Shown: piece by piece, positions 7,992 to 16,582 of the stretch
Position numbering within the stretch: position 1 is the stretch's first letter
Layout: each line of letters begins with the position of its first letter
Virus record (IMG/VR): IMGVR_UViG_3300045120_000218
Coordinates: 1-32,921 of that record
DNA: 32,921 nt
Origin: a virus
Reading direction: 5' to 3' (one strand)
Notes under the pieces: model-generated
What the model was told of the DNA's origin: nothing
Database searches by the model: none
What the model saw: only the letters and a program-made list of their open reading frames with translations
Position numbers and translations under genes: made by a program

Positions 7992-8432
7992 CTAGACCAC
8001 CTCGGTGTACGTCACGCTCTGGATCGTCAGGCCCACGTCGGTCAGCAGCGTCCCGGCCTGCGGGGTGCCGGAGAAGGGGATGTCCGTGATCGCCACCGAG
8101 AGGTACGCGCCGAAGACGCGACGCCCGTAGGTGTCGCGGTAGCAGACCGTCTGCCCGACCAACGACTCGACGGCGTCCACCTGGCTCGGCGTGAGGGCGC
8201 GCAGCGCGAAAGTCTGGGTACGCGTGACCGCCGAGCCAAGAATGAGCCTGACGTTGCCGTTCCCGTACTGCCGGAAGGCGCCGTCCTGGGTGATCGAGTC
8301 GACCTTGGAGCCTCCACCGCCGACGCCGCCAGCGGTGCCCGCTACGACGTTCGTCTTGGCGTCGTTGGGGTTCTCGGTGACCTCGGTAAGGATCGCTCGG
8401 GTCAGGAACAGCGTGCCTGTCAGAACTGCCAT
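7992..8432 (-). CDS. Minor tail protein, possible distal tail (Dit-like), 146 residues
   Basis: Lies directly after the tape measure (one base between its ATG and the tape-measure TGA) and directly before the hub-like gene. The product is beta-rich with a flexible AGGVGGGGS linker near residues 34-42 and a second half RLILGSAVTRTQTFALRAL that reads like the strand-rich domain of tail-ring proteins. At 146 residues it is shorter than the usual Dit (about 200-300). Position strongly supports a tail-tip protein; the Dit label is an inference. Confidence 0.65.
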   Translation of the reverse strand: MAVLTGTLFLTRAILTEVTENPNDAKTNVVAGTAGGVGGGGSKVDSITQDGAFRQYGNGNVRLILGSAVTRTQTFALRALTPSQVDAVESLVGQTVCYRDTYGRRVFGAYLSVAITDIPFSGTPQAGTLLTDVGLTIQSVTYTEVV

Positions 8433-8433
8433 G

Positions 8434-11079
8434 TCACGCCGCCCTAGTCGCTTGGATCAGTGCCCGGGTCTGGGTCCCGGTGTGCGTCTTCAGGATATCC
8501 GCAAGGGCTTCAGCGAGCGCCTCCGGCGAGTTCTGGGTGGTCGCGTGCACCAGCGCGGCGAGGAGGTCGATCATCCGGCTGTTGGCCTCCGCAGCCATCC
8601 GCGCCATCGAGGCGTTCTCGCCCTTCTTGGGCAGGTCGTACTTGTCGAGCGGGATGACCGCTTCGTGCCCGCCGAGGTTGTCGCCGAGCACTGCGGAGCC
8701 GGGCCCGTTGGTCACGCCACCCTTGGCGAGATGGCCGAGGTGCGGCAGACCGATGTCCACGCCCCCGATGTGCTTGCCGAGCGCGTCGAAGCCGGGGATG
8801 TGGAGGTGCGGGAAGTTGTTCCAGAGGTCGATGACCGCGTTCAGCGCGGCCTTGAATCCGTCCTTGATCCCGTCCCACATACCACTGACCGCGTTCCCGA
8901 TTTTGCCGGGCAACCCCCTGAAGAAATCGACGAGTTTGCCGAACTTGTCCTTGATCCAGTTGACCGTAGTGGTAGCGCCCTTCTTGATCGTGCTCCAGTG
9001 CTTCACGATCATGATCACGGCGACGCCGAAGGGCCCGGTGAGGATGCCGACCAACAGCGGCCAGTACTTCTTGATGAAGCCGAAGAGTGCGTCCACCGCC
9101 TTGTGGAACCAACCGACCTTCTTGTAGGCCAGAACGAGAGCAGCGGCCAGAGCCACGACGCCGACGACGATGAGACCGATCGGGTTGGCTGTGAGCGCAG
9201 CGTTGAGGGCCCACTGGGCCGCGGACCAGATACCGGTCACGGTGGCGGCAGCGAGCGCGTACACCCTCCACGCGATCATCGCGGCCTTGTTGGCGAACAA
9301 AGCCGCAGTGCTCGCGTCCGTTGCCACGGCGACTCCGGCCCACCCCAAAGCCATAGCCTCCAGTACCCCGGTGACGACGGCGATACCTGCCACAGTCACG
9401 GTGTACGCCTTGGTCGCTGCGATGATGCCGAGGATGGAGAGCAGCACGCCCGCTGCCGCCTTCTGCTTCAGCACGGCGGCCATCCCGGACGCGACCTTGC
9501 CGAGCCCGGTAGCGAAGACGCCGAGAGGTCCGTTCGCGTCCTTCAGACCCGGGGTCAGGATCGAGAGCGCGTTGTCCACTAGACCTTCGAGCGCCACGGC
9601 GAGTTCGCCGACCGGCCCGGCGAGCGGCTCGATGACGGCCTTCATGTCGTCGAGCAGCGTCGTGATGAAAGCGACCCCCGTCGGGTTCGCGAGGTTCGCG
9701 ATCGAGGCGACGAAAGCGGCCAGAGGGGGTTCGAGCGCGTCGAGGATGCTGGAGATCGAGGCGAGGGCCGGAGCAAGAGCCGACTGGAGGCTGGTGGCGA
9801 AGGGGGTGATCGCGGAGTCGGCGATGTCTTTCAGCAGTTCGCCGAGCGGCACGAGCATCGTGTTGATGAGGTCGGAGAGAGGGCCGAGCAGCGGGCCGAC
9901 CGCCGTCAGCACGGCGCCGAGCCCGGCGGCCAGAGGCGTGAGGTTGAGGTGCCCGATCGCCAGCAACATGTCGGTGAGGAACTGGAGCGCCGGACCCGCG
10001 AGCGGGGCGAGCGACTTGGTCAGCCCGTTGAACGCGGTGAAGAGGGCCGAGACCAGGTGGCCGAGCAGCGGGAGGTTCGCCTTCATCATCAGCACGAAGT
10101 CGGAGATCCCGCCGTGCTGAAGCGACTTGCCGAACTTGTTCGCGGCGTCGAGGCCCATCATCAGCCCGTGGCCGAGCATCGAGATCAACGGTTGGAGCCC
10201 GATGAAGAGGTTCATGAACGCGCTCAGCAGCGAAACGAGCGCCGGGCCGAGGCCCTGGAGGAAGCCCTGCATGAAGCCCTGGAGCGACTTCAGGAAGCGC
10301 TCGAAGAGAGGGCCCTGGGTGAACTTCCCGAGCACCTTCAGCACCCCGTCCATGCCCCGGGCCACCGACTTCATCAGGGGCTCGAACTTGGGGAGCACCT
10401 TGGCCGCCAGATCGAAGGCGTCGGCGAGGAAGCCGAACACCGGGCCGGAGGTCTGCTTCTTGAAGTCGGCCCACGCCTTGCCGAGCGACTTCAGCGCCTT
10501 CTGCGCCTTACCCGCCGGGCCTTCCAACGTGATCCCGGCCTTCGTCGCGTCCTGGATCGTCTTCATGTCCGAGGCGACCAACTTGGCGAAGAGGCCGAGG
10601 GCGATCCCGGCCCCGCCGAAGGCCACAACCGCGGCCCCGCCGAAGGCCACCACAGCAGCGGTCGCGGGCCCCAGCGCCGCGATGATGGAGAGGATCGCGG
10701 CGGGCATGAGCGTCATCTTCGCGAGGCTTCCAGCCAGCCCTTCGGCGGGCGCCAGCGCACCGGCACCGAAGTTGCCGACCTTGCTCTTGCCGAGCCCGTT
10801 CATCGCTCGCTTGACAAGTTCGATCTGGGCGAGTGCACCGAGGATGCCCTTGGGGTCGACCTCGGGCCGAGCCTTCTTCGCGCCGAGTTCGCGCATCTCC
10901 TCCGCGGCCTTGATGCGCTCGGCGTCGAAGGCCGCGGAGTCGAGCCCCAGAGTCGGCTCGATCTTGGCGTCCTCGAACGCCTTGGCATCCGTCTTCGCCT
11001 TGTTCAGTCCGGCGCGGAACGGGGTCGAGTCGAGGTCGAGGGTTCCCTCGATCGACCCCGCATTGAAGTCCGCTGCCAT
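8434..11079 (-). CDS. Tape measure protein, 881 residues
   Basis: Sets tail length and is threaded through the tail tube. The N-terminus (residues 1-85) is a charged helical region; hydrophobic membrane-like stretches occur near 125-170 (LGPATAAVVAFGGAAVVAFG) and about 575-700. A long amphipathic region rich in Leu, Ala and Phe lies between, and a helical C-terminus ends LADILKTHTGTQTRALIQ. At about 0.15 nm per residue this predicts a tail near 130 nm. No lysozyme or peptidase motif was seen. The start at 11079 has GAGGTAGG upstream and follows the chaperone stop by 14 bases. Size, composition and position make this call firm. Confidence 0.95.
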   Translation of the reverse strand: MAADFNAGSIEGTLDLDSTPFRAGLNKAKTDAKAFEDAKIEPTLGLDSAAFDAERIKAAEEMRELGAKKARPEVDPKGILGALAQIELVKRAMNGLGKSKVGNFGAGALAPAEGLAGSLAKMTLMPAAILSIIAALGPATAAVVAFGGAAVVAFGGAGIALGLFAKLVASDMKTIQDATKAGITLEGPAGKAQKALKSLGKAWADFKKQTSGPVFGFLADAFDLAAKVLPKFEPLMKSVARGMDGVLKVLGKFTQGPLFERFLKSLQGFMQGFLQGLGPALVSLLSAFMNLFIGLQPLISMLGHGLMMGLDAANKFGKSLQHGGISDFVLMMKANLPLLGHLVSALFTAFNGLTKSLAPLAGPALQFLTDMLLAIGHLNLTPLAAGLGAVLTAVGPLLGPLSDLINTMLVPLGELLKDIADSAITPFATSLQSALAPALASISSILDALEPPLAAFVASIANLANPTGVAFITTLLDDMKAVIEPLAGPVGELAVALEGLVDNALSILTPGLKDANGPLGVFATGLGKVASGMAAVLKQKAAAGVLLSILGIIAATKAYTVTVAGIAVVTGVLEAMALGWAGVAVATDASTAALFANKAAMIAWRVYALAAATVTGIWSAAQWALNAALTANPIGLIVVGVVALAAALVLAYKKVGWFHKAVDALFGFIKKYWPLLVGILTGPFGVAVIMIVKHWSTIKKGATTTVNWIKDKFGKLVDFFRGLPGKIGNAVSGMWDGIKDGFKAALNAVIDLWNNFPHLHIPGFDALGKHIGGVDIGLPHLGHLAKGGVTNGPGSAVLGDNLGGHEAVIPLDKYDLPKKGENASMARMAAEANSRMIDLLAALVHATTQNSPEALAEALADILKTHTGTQTRALIQATRAA

Positions 11080-11093
11080 CCCGCTTGCCTACC

Positions 11094-11776
11094 TCACAAA
11101 GTCTGCTCGTTGATCCCGAAGGCTGCTAGTTCGCCCGGTACCCCGGAGAACGTTGCGGAGTGCTCCCTCTCGGTGATCGTCGTGCCGCCTGATTGGTGCA
11201 CCTTCTCGGACTTCACGGTGGGATCTGAGGCACCCTCGCGGGTGGTCAGGAGCCCCTCGTCCACGAAGCCTTCGAGGTAGACCTTTTGCTGCCACCAGGG
11301 TAGTGCATCCCACTCTGGCGGACCCATGCTCAGGTGGCGTCGAGCGAGGTAGTAGACCATGCGCTTTACGCGCCCGCCACTGATCTCTTCGTAGCGGGCG
11401 CTCAGTCTTCCGGGTTGAAGAACAGCCCCATCACCCAGCCGGAGAACGCGCGCTGCACCCGGAACGGGAGTTGCCGCACAACTTCAGCGGGGATCTTCGT
11501 GAGAGACGCCGAGGCATCGAGCATCGTGAGTTCGAGACCCTGTGCCTTGTCGACGAGCCCGAACATCTTGTCGAAGTCGATACCAGAAACCCCGCCCTGA
11601 ATGTCAGACGGGCTGAGACCGAGTTCCTGGATCGCGCCGAAGATCGTGGTCCGGTACGTCTCGATCTCGTCGCCGGAGGGCTCCGGGATCGAGCCCTGTG
11701 CGCCCTCGACGTACTTCGTGAAGTCGTAGGTGAGGTCCTCGACGGCTTCCGCCGCGTTGAATGATGCTCCTGCCAT
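11094..11776 (-). CDS. Tail assembly chaperone, long form by probable -1 frameshift
   Basis: Predicted fusion of the 11402-11776 frame with the following frame ending at 11094, about 227 residues. The second frame is in the -1 register relative to the first and is open from a TGA just upstream of 11485 down to 11094, so slippage must occur in that stretch. Its overlap part reads RLSARYEEISGGRVKR and continues into the segment after the ATG at 11360. Candidate slip sites on the coding strand are ATG GGG CTG (CCCC on plus at 11426-11429) and C CCG GAA (11408-11414); neither is a canonical X XXY YYZ heptamer. Such G/G-T pairs upstream of the tape measure are near-universal in long-tailed phages. 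Confidence 0.72.
11402..11776 (-). CDS. Tail assembly chaperone, short form, 124 residues
   Basis: Lambda gpG-like position: after the major tail protein and before the tape measure. Acidic helical protein beginning MAGASFNAAEAVEDLTYDFT and ending in VMGLFFNPED. Start ATG 11776 has AAAGGGC upstream. The unshifted product would be made in excess over the frameshifted form and should coat the tape measure during tail polymerisation. No sequence motif beyond position, size and the frame arrangement supports it, but that context is strong. Confidence 0.85.
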   Translation of the reverse strand: MAGASFNAAEAVEDLTYDFTKYVEGAQGSIPEPSGDEIETYRTTIFGAIQELGLSPSDIQGGVSGIDFDKMFGLVDKAQGLELTMLDASASLTKIPAEVVRQLPFRVQRAFSGWVMGLFFNPED

Positions 11777-11821
11777 GATCGCGCCCTTTCAGAGTGGTTG
11801 ATGCGCCGAGGTCAAGATACA

Positions 11822-11860
11822 CCGAACCCCGTCGCCCTCGGTAGGGACGACGGGGTTCGG
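11822..11860 (-). terminator. Hairpin after the major tail protein gene
   Basis: A perfect 13-bp stem (CCGAACCCCGTCG with its complement) encloses a second 4-bp stem-loop, CCCT-CGGT-AGGG. It starts 36 bases past the major tail protein stop and ends about 46 bases before the chaperone start. No strong U-run is present. Probably a partial terminator that lowers expression of genes after the abundant tail protein, since downstream tail genes must still be transcribed. Confidence 0.72.
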
Positions 11861-11895
11861 AGCCTGAGGTAGCAGACCGGGGAGGGTGGTCAGGC

Positions 11896-12762
11896 TCAGG
11901 TGTGCGGGTTGGTGAAGTTGAAGATCTGGATGCGGTTGGTCGCGCAGACCGTGTTGAACTGCACGCCGTACATGCGCTTCTCCGAGGCCCGCCGGAACGC
12001 CACAGCGACGTTGCTCAGCGAGGTCCACGACGGCGCGTAGACGATCCGCCCGTAGCCCTCCACGTTCTGCATGACGCAGGCCACCGCGTAGAGCGTCGGC
12101 AGGTCGGAGAGCGTGATGGTGTCGTACCCGGCCACCGTCGAACCGACCGCCGCCGTAGCGGCCACGGTGGCGTTGAGCGTCATCGCCAGGGTGCGCGTGA
12201 TGTCCTCGGAGAGTGCCGCCTGGAGGGAGACGCTCTGGGAGGTGATCGTGGTCGCGACCGGGGTGCTCTGCTCCTCGATGTTGATCGTCTGCGTCGACTT
12301 GTCGGCGCTGAACTGCCAGCCCTGGTCGGTGGCGCCGCACGGAGCCCACAGCGGGGCCGTGATAGTCGCCGTGCCACCGGTCGGGGTGACCGTCAGGACA
12401 CCACCGGGGTCAGAAGCCCCAGCGACGAAGGCGATCGACCACGGCGACGCCGAGCCCGCCACCTTGACGTTGCCGACACCGACCGAGGACAGGGCCTCCA
12501 GTGCGGTGCGGATCTGGGCTGCCGTCAGACCGGACACCGTCAACGAGGACGTCGTCTGGGCCACACCGTTGGCGGTGTAAGTCAGCGTGATCGAGGTGGC
12601 ACCCGTGATCGTGAGGGTGTTGTTGAGGAAGTACCCCGCGTCGAACGGGTCCGCCTGGTTCCACAGGGCGAACCCCGGGAGGGCGGTGTTGTTCGGCGCG
12701 AAGAACGTCGCGGCCTGTCCGACCACGACCCCCGCTGCATCGTAGAGATCGCCGATCGCCAT
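11896..12762 (-). CDS. Major tail protein, 288 residues
   Basis: Tube subunit of the siphovirus tail. Start ATG 12762 is one base after the upstream stop and has GAGGAGG upstream. The protein starts MAIGDLYDAAGVVVGQAATF, is strongly beta-structured (many Thr/Val/Ile strands) and ends RIQIFNFTNPHT. An inserted Ig-like stretch (about residues 45-135, NNTLTITGATSITLTYTANG) carries a GLTAAQIRTALEAL helix and TVTPTGGTATI, which may be a surface-exposed decoration of the tube. It lies between the connector genes and the chaperones, followed by a strong hairpin as expected for a highly expressed gene. Confidence 0.88.
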   Translation of the reverse strand: MAIGDLYDAAGVVVGQAATFFAPNNTALPGFALWNQADPFDAGYFLNNTLTITGATSITLTYTANGVAQTTSSLTVSGLTAAQIRTALEALSSVGVGNVKVAGSASPWSIAFVAGASDPGGVLTVTPTGGTATITAPLWAPCGATDQGWQFSADKSTQTINIEEQSTPVATTITSQSVSLQAALSEDITRTLAMTLNATVAATAAVGSTVAGYDTITLSDLPTLYAVACVMQNVEGYGRIVYAPSWTSLSNVAVAFRRASEKRMYGVQFNTVCATNRIQIFNFTNPHT

Positions 12763-12763
12763 G

Positions 12764-13153
12764 TCAGTCCTCCTCGACGACGGTCACGCCGGAAGCCAGG
12801 GCCCGGGTGATGATCTGCTCGGCGACGTCGGCGGGCACCTCGGTGCCCGCGCGGGTCACGACGTACTGACCGTTGCCGGAGTCGGCAGGGTCCTTCTGCA
12901 TCGAGAAGGAATCGGTCCAGAACGGCAGGGTCACCTTCAGGGTGACCGTGTCCTCGGGGTCCGGCTCGGGCGAGGTCCAGTCGGCGATCGTGGAGCGGTC
13001 CTTGCCCGCTGCCTCGTCGGCCTGGACTCGCGCGACCTCGTCCGCGTCGGCGCTCGCGAGGTAGTCGATGACCTCAGCGGCGGTGTGAGCCGACGGGTCG
13101 TACGCCGGGGTCGGCGGGTCCGTCTGCTCGATGTTGGTCGTTTCGTCGGTCAT
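12764..13153 (-). CDS. Small acidic protein of the connector/tail region, 129 residues
   Basis: Not firmly identified. It lies between tail terminator and major tail protein with four-base (ATGA) and one-base junctions, so it belongs to the structural operon. The N-terminal third is acidic; residues 25-55 contain AEVIDYLASADADEVARVQ followed by DEAAGKDRSTI, resembling a short helical LEM/HeH-like element (YL...EV.RV...E..GK.R) frequent in actinophage structural proteins. The rest is beta-like and may bind the tail tube. Could be a tail assembly factor or minor virion component. Confidence 0.72.
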   Translation of the reverse strand: MTDETTNIEQTDPPTPAYDPSAHTAAEVIDYLASADADEVARVQADEAAGKDRSTIADWTSPEPDPEDTVTLKVTLPFWTDSFSMQKDPADSGNGQYVVTRAGTEVPADVAEQIITRALASGVTVVEED

Positions 13154-13602
13154 CGCTGAGCCTCCGTGATGTATGTGGCTTGAAAGTGGTACCTGTTCGC
13201 CGAGTCGAAGTCTACCAACTGCGGCGCTCCACCGGTTCTTGTGACGTACAGTACCCGCGCCCCGCCCATCAGGAAGGGCCCGGGAACATCGGCGAGGAAC
13301 AACTTGTCCACGTCGAAGGCCAGTTTCTCCGCGGAGTCGTAGTTGCTCTGCATCCCGATCGCGCGCACCGTGATGAACGGCTTGTCGTAGAGCCCCTCGG
13401 TGGTGAGCCCCACCCCGTTGCCCACCTGGAGGAACAACACGGACTGGGGGGTCATCTTCTGCAACTGCTCGGAGGTGATCGGGCCGGGCTGGAGGAACGG
13501 CATCGTCCGGGCGGGCTCGGCCACGTCCGGGTTCTCCGCGCCGTAGCCGAGTCCGGTCAGCCCTTCACGTGTAAACGTCTCGACGTCGTGGTAGCCGATC
13601 AT
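13150..13602 (-). CDS. Tail terminator protein, 150 residues
   Basis: Caps the tail tube and joins it to the head connector. Start ATG 13602 lies in a TGATG overlap with the upstream stop; a longer ORF reaching 13881 is a frame artefact over the previous gene. The product begins MIGYHDVETFTREGL. Residues 85-115 read DKPFITVRAIG followed by DSAEKLAFDVDKLFLA, the beta-strand plus helix pattern of siphovirus tail terminators (lambda gpU / HK97 gp10-like folds). Gene order (adaptor, stopper/gp10-like, terminator, tail tube) agrees. Confidence 0.75.
   Translation of the reverse strand: MIGYHDVETFTREGLTGLGYGAENPDVAEPARTMPFLQPGPITSEQLQKMTPQSVLFLQVGNGVGLTTEGLYDKPFITVRAIGMQSNYDSAEKLAFDVDKLFLADVPGPFLMGGARVLYVTRTGGAPQLVDFDSANRYHFQATYITEAQR
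13568..13577 (+). repeat. Dispersed CGTGTAAACG word, copy 5
   Basis: Exact decamer near the 5' end of the tail terminator gene; coding strand reads it as TFTR (ACG TTT ACA CGT). Confidence 0.5.
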
Positions 13603-14054
13603 CACTTGTACCGGTTCGGGTCGTAGAGGTAACGGAGTTGCGCCTTGGCCTTCAGGTCGAACTCCTGGAGCCGCTGCACGTTCGGCGGGCGGTCGCGCAC
13701 AATGGTGCCGTCGGCGACCACGTAGGGGTGCCCGGAGCCCTTCAGGTCGCCGAACTCCAGCGGGGCCCGCTCGTAGACTTCCTGGGAGAGGTCCTCCATC
13801 CGGTCGTTCATCTCGTCGATGATCTGAACGCCCTCCTTGGTGATCGCGCCGCGAGCGATCTCGTTCAGGTAGGTCCGGCACTTCGCGAACAACGGAGTCT
13901 TCAGGTAGAGCGCCTCACCGCCGTCAGGGTGGTGGAAGGAGAGCCCCTCGTGCTGGTAGTGCGCGTAGATCTGGTCGACCTCGACGACGCCCTTGGTGTG
14001 CTTCGGGGTCTGCTCCAACAGGCGGTCGATCCCGGCGCCGAAGGTGCCCTTCAC
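13602..14054 (-). CDS. Head-tail connector (HK97 gp10-like or stopper), about 150 residues
   Basis: The start is a GTG: either 14054, giving a GTGA overlap with the adaptor stop, or the GTG one codon earlier at 14057. A GGGGG tract lies just upstream. A longer frame to 14138 would overlap the adaptor gene and is not favoured. The product begins KGTFGAGIDRLLEQTPKHTK and has a long helix near residues 55-95 (CRTYLNEIARG, IIDEMNDRMEDLS), then a basic end. Position between the DUF1320-like adaptor and the tail terminator fits a neck protein; the exact neck role is inferred. Confidence 0.7.
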   Translation of the reverse strand: MKGTFGAGIDRLLEQTPKHTKGVVEVDQIYAHYQHEGLSFHHPDGGEALYLKTPLFAKCRTYLNEIARGAITKEGVQIIDEMNDRMEDLSQEVYERAPLEFGDLKGSGHPYVVADGTIVRDRPPNVQRLQEFDLKAKAQLRYLYDPNRYK

Positions 14055-14581
14055 CACGGCCCCCAGTACGGGCCCCAGCCGGGGCCACCGAGCGCGGGTG
14101 AGTACGCGGGGTAGAGCGAGAAGTCCGAGGGGTCCCACAGATCGCCGATGTAGGGGTTGATCGGGGAGTCCGCGGCGCCGTTGCCTGCCGCGTCACTACC
14201 TGCGGTGTTGCGCGGGAGGGGCAGGGACGCCTTGCCGGTCGACACGTCCTTCAGGAAGGCCATGACGGCGTTGTAGCGCAGCGAGATCGGGTCGGTGGAC
14301 TGGATGTCCATCTGACCGCGGTAGGTGCACGTGGCGAGGTACGCCGCGATGTCACGAGACCAGTAGTCCACCGGGTGCGGGATGAGCGTCTCGACCGCGA
14401 GAACGGGGGTGACGTAGATCCCGGAGAGGTACCCGTCGATCACCGCGTCGGCTTCAGCGATGGCGTCGGTGATCTGGGTGCTGCTCAGGTCCGCGGCGGT
14501 GTTGGTCACCGTACCCGGGAGAGCGCCGTCGAGGGACGGCACGAGCGCCAGTCGAACCATTGCTGGTGTGCTGTACGCCAT
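14051..14581 (-). CDS. Head-tail adaptor, DUF1320-like, 176 residues
   Basis: Connector that docks under the portal. Residues 1-90 follow the DUF1320/gp6-like pattern: YSTPAMVRLAL, then TQITDAIAEADAVIDGYLSG, then PHPVDYWSRDIAAYLATC, i.e. helical turns around I..AI.EAD..IDGYL. The last 50 residues are Pro/Gly/Trp-rich (GGPGWGPYWGPW) and may be a flexible tail. Start ATG 14581 has AGAGGGGGA upstream. First connector after the capsid group; four-base GTGA overlap with the next gene. Confidence 0.82.
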   Translation of the reverse strand: MAYSTPAMVRLALVPSLDGALPGTVTNTAADLSSTQITDAIAEADAVIDGYLSGIYVTPVLAVETLIPHPVDYWSRDIAAYLATCTYRGQMDIQSTDPISLRYNAVMAFLKDVSTGKASLPLPRNTAGSDAAGNGAADSPINPYIGDLWDPSDFSLYPAYSPALGGPGWGPYWGPW

Positions 14582-14613
14582 GCCGTCCCCCTCTGGATGT
14601 CTGTGCCCGGAGT

Positions 14614-14979
14614 CTACTCCGTGGGCGCTCCAGCGGACACGAGCGGGATCTCGGGAGCCGGGGCCACTGCCGGGGCACCCGTGGACTCCTGGGGCGCCGA
14701 GAGCGGCTCGATGCCGTTCATCAGGTCGAGTTCCTCACCGTCAGGGAGCATCGCCTTCGCGACCATCTTCACAGTCACGTGCGCGCCGCGGGCGACTGCC
14801 GGGGAGGACGACTTCACCACGGCCTTGGTCGCCAGCAGTTCGATGATCCGCTCGTCGGTGGGCTCGGCCTTGATCTCGGTGCCGTACATCACTCGCGTGA
14901 CCTCGGGCTTCCCGTTCGAGTCCTTGCCGGTGGTCAGCATGACCGCGTCGGCCATCACGGTGTAACTCTGCAACGTCAT
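14614..14979 (-). CDS. Hypothetical head-region protein, 121 residues
   Basis: Lies between the major capsid hairpin and the adaptor. Start ATG 14979 with GAGGAG upstream. Residues 1-85 are a small alpha/beta domain (MTLQSYTVMADAVMLTTGKD; KPEVTRVMYGTEIK); the C-terminal 35 residues are Pro/Ala-rich and probably disordered. Not recognised. Genes here often encode head-tail joining or capsid-associated proteins, which is only an inference from order. Confidence 0.72.
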   Translation of the reverse strand: MTLQSYTVMADAVMLTTGKDSNGKPEVTRVMYGTEIKAEPTDERIIELLATKAVVKSSSPAVARGAHVTVKMVAKAMLPDGEELDLMNGIEPLSAPQESTGAPAVAPAPEIPLVSAGAPTE

Positions 14980-15010
14980 GTGCGCTCCTCAGGTTGTGGC
15001 CGGGGAATGA

Positions 15011-15049
15011 CAGAACCCCAGCGCTACGAAGCGTAGCACTGGGGTTCTG
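15011..15049 (-). terminator. Hairpin after the major capsid gene
   Basis: An 11-bp stem (CAGAACCCCAG with complement CTGGGGTTCTG), one C.A mismatch, then a 6-bp inner stem GCTACG/CGTAGC with an AAG triloop. It begins about 11 bases past the capsid stop and lies 32 bases before the next start. Positioned to cut transcription after the most abundant gene while letting some through. Confidence 0.78.
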
Positions 15050-15059
15050 GCTAGGTCGA

Positions 15060-16088
15060 TCAGCGAACGATGACCCCACCGGTCGGGTAGGTCGTCGCGG
15101 TACCGGCAGCCAGGGTGATCGAGCGACCACCGACGCTGTAGGTCTGCGTGCCACCGTTGACGCCAGCGATCAGCACGACGGCCTTCGGCTGGTCGATGAA
15201 GATCGCCGAGGCCCGCGTGGTGTCGGTGCGCCACGACTCGCGCGGTCCGCCGTTCGGGCCACCGCCCTCACCGTAGAGCGGGGTCGCCTGGAGCGGGCGC
15301 TCGTTGGAAATCCCACCGAAGATCTTCCGCTGGCACACGATCGCGCCGGAGACGAAGTACGCCGAGAGGCGCCAGGACACGAGCACGTCGAGGCCGAGGA
15401 ACTTGTTCGGCAACTTGCCCGTGTACTTCAGGTTCTCGTCCGCGATGTTGCCGACGTACGGCGTGGACACCTCGTTGGAGTTCAGGAAGTCGCTCTCGGT
15501 GTCAACCGAGATGATGAGCGTGTCGGCGACGTACCCGAACTTCTGCTTGCCCGCAGCGTCCGCCGCGGCCATCTTGATGAGGTACTTGGCCGCGTTGACG
15601 TCGGCGCGGATGTGGGAGCCGGAGGCACCCCACGCGACGTCGGTCTGGACGACCTGGACCGAGGCGTTCGCGATGATCGCCGAGAACAGCGCGTCCTCCC
15701 AAGCCCGGACCATCGTGTTGCGGATCTGGACGACCTGGATGTTGACCGCGTCCACGTCGTTGCGGTCGATCATCGTCTTGGAGACGCGCAGACCGAGCGC
15801 ACGACGCACGACACGGGCCACCAGGGGCACCCCGAGCGAGCCGCTGGTGATCGGGATCTCGCCGAACTCGTCGAGGATCGCCGGGTCATCCGCGGTGTAG
15901 AGCGGGGTGGACTCGTGGTAGAGCACCGACCCGCCGGGCGCGTCGGACGCCGGGCGCAGCACGTCGTCCACGAGGAACTGGTTGTCCATCATGGACAGGA
16001 TGCGCCGCGGGATGACCGTGGGCGCCTTGGTGAGTTCGTTCACCGTCAGACGGGGACCGTCCTGCACGCTGACAATCTGGGTAGGCAT
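15060..16088 (-). CDS. Major capsid protein, 342 residues
   Basis: HK97-fold shell subunit. Start ATG 16088 with AGGAGAAAACGAT upstream. Begins MPTQIVSVQDGPRLTVNELT; central region has long helix (NIQVVQIRNTMVRAWEDALF, about 115-135) compatible with the spine helix, and a beta-rich C-terminal half with KAVVLIAGVNGG. No long N-terminal delta domain is seen, which fits a separate or nested scaffold in the protease gene upstream. Flanked by a decoration-like gene and a strong hairpin. Confidence 0.9.
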   Translation of the reverse strand: MPTQIVSVQDGPRLTVNELTKAPTVIPRRILSMMDNQFLVDDVLRPASDAPGGSVLYHESTPLYTADDPAILDEFGEIPITSGSLGVPLVARVVRRALGLRVSKTMIDRNDVDAVNIQVVQIRNTMVRAWEDALFSAIIANASVQVVQTDVAWGASGSHIRADVNAAKYLIKMAAADAAGKQKFGYVADTLIISVDTESDFLNSNEVSTPYVGNIADENLKYTGKLPNKFLGLDVLVSWRLSAYFVSGAIVCQRKIFGGISNERPLQATPLYGEGGGPNGGPRESWRTDTTRASAIFIDQPKAVVLIAGVNGGTQTYSVGGRSITLAAGTATTYPTGGVIVR

Positions 16089-16120
16089 ATCGTTTTCTCC
16101 TGTGTCTTGTCAGTCGTGCA

Positions 16121-16582
16121 TCAGTAGATGAGAGCGAGGCCGACGCCGCCGCCCGAGCCCATGCCGCCGACCACTCGGCACTCGCCGACGATCAGGTTGG
16201 CAGCGTCCGTGCCGGAGACCCATGCGGCAACCTGCCCGTTGGCCGCGCACTTCAGTTTCACGCCGAAGGCCACGGCGACCGCGGTGTAGACGACCGGGAC
16301 CTTGGTGGCCTTGACCACCGTGGTCAGTTCGTTGATCGCGTTCGGCGCCGCGAACGGGTAGCCGTCCGAGGTGGTACCCGTGGTCGTCTGCGAGCCGACG
16401 GGGACCGCCCGACGCAGCGCGACACCGAGGCAGTTGGTCGCTCCGGCGCCAGCCGGTGCGATGCCCTGGAGGCCGGGGTTGGTGGCCGAACCGCCGGGGA
16501 CGACGAGCATCCCGCCGTCGACCGTGGTCGTTGCCTCGTAGACGTCCGCGTCACCGGACGAAACCTGCACGATGCCTGCCAT
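16121..16582 (-). CDS. Capsid decoration protein, DUF2190-like, 153 residues
   Basis: Lies directly before the major capsid gene, the usual position for head-stabilising proteins. Start ATG 16582 has AAGGAG upstream. The protein is Gly/Ala/Val/Thr-rich and beta-structured: GGMLVVPGGSATNPGLQGI, VVYTAVAVAFGVKLKCAANG, then a GGMGSGGGVGLALIY end, resembling DUF2190 shell-binding proteins. No catalytic motif. It may trimerise on the capsid surface; that is family knowledge, not visible here. Confidence 0.78.
   Translation of the reverse strand: MAGIVQVSSGDADVYEATTTVDGGMLVVPGGSATNPGLQGIAPAGAGATNCLGVALRRAVPVGSQTTTGTTSDGYPFAAPNAINELTTVVKATKVPVVYTAVAVAFGVKLKCAANGQVAAWVSGTDAANLIVGECRVVGGMGSGGGVGLALIY

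Noticed and set aside
13603-13881. N-terminal extension of the tail terminator frame
   Set aside because: It would overlap the connector gene, is Arg/Pro-rich and lacks a ribosome site; ATG at 13602 is coupled by TGATG.
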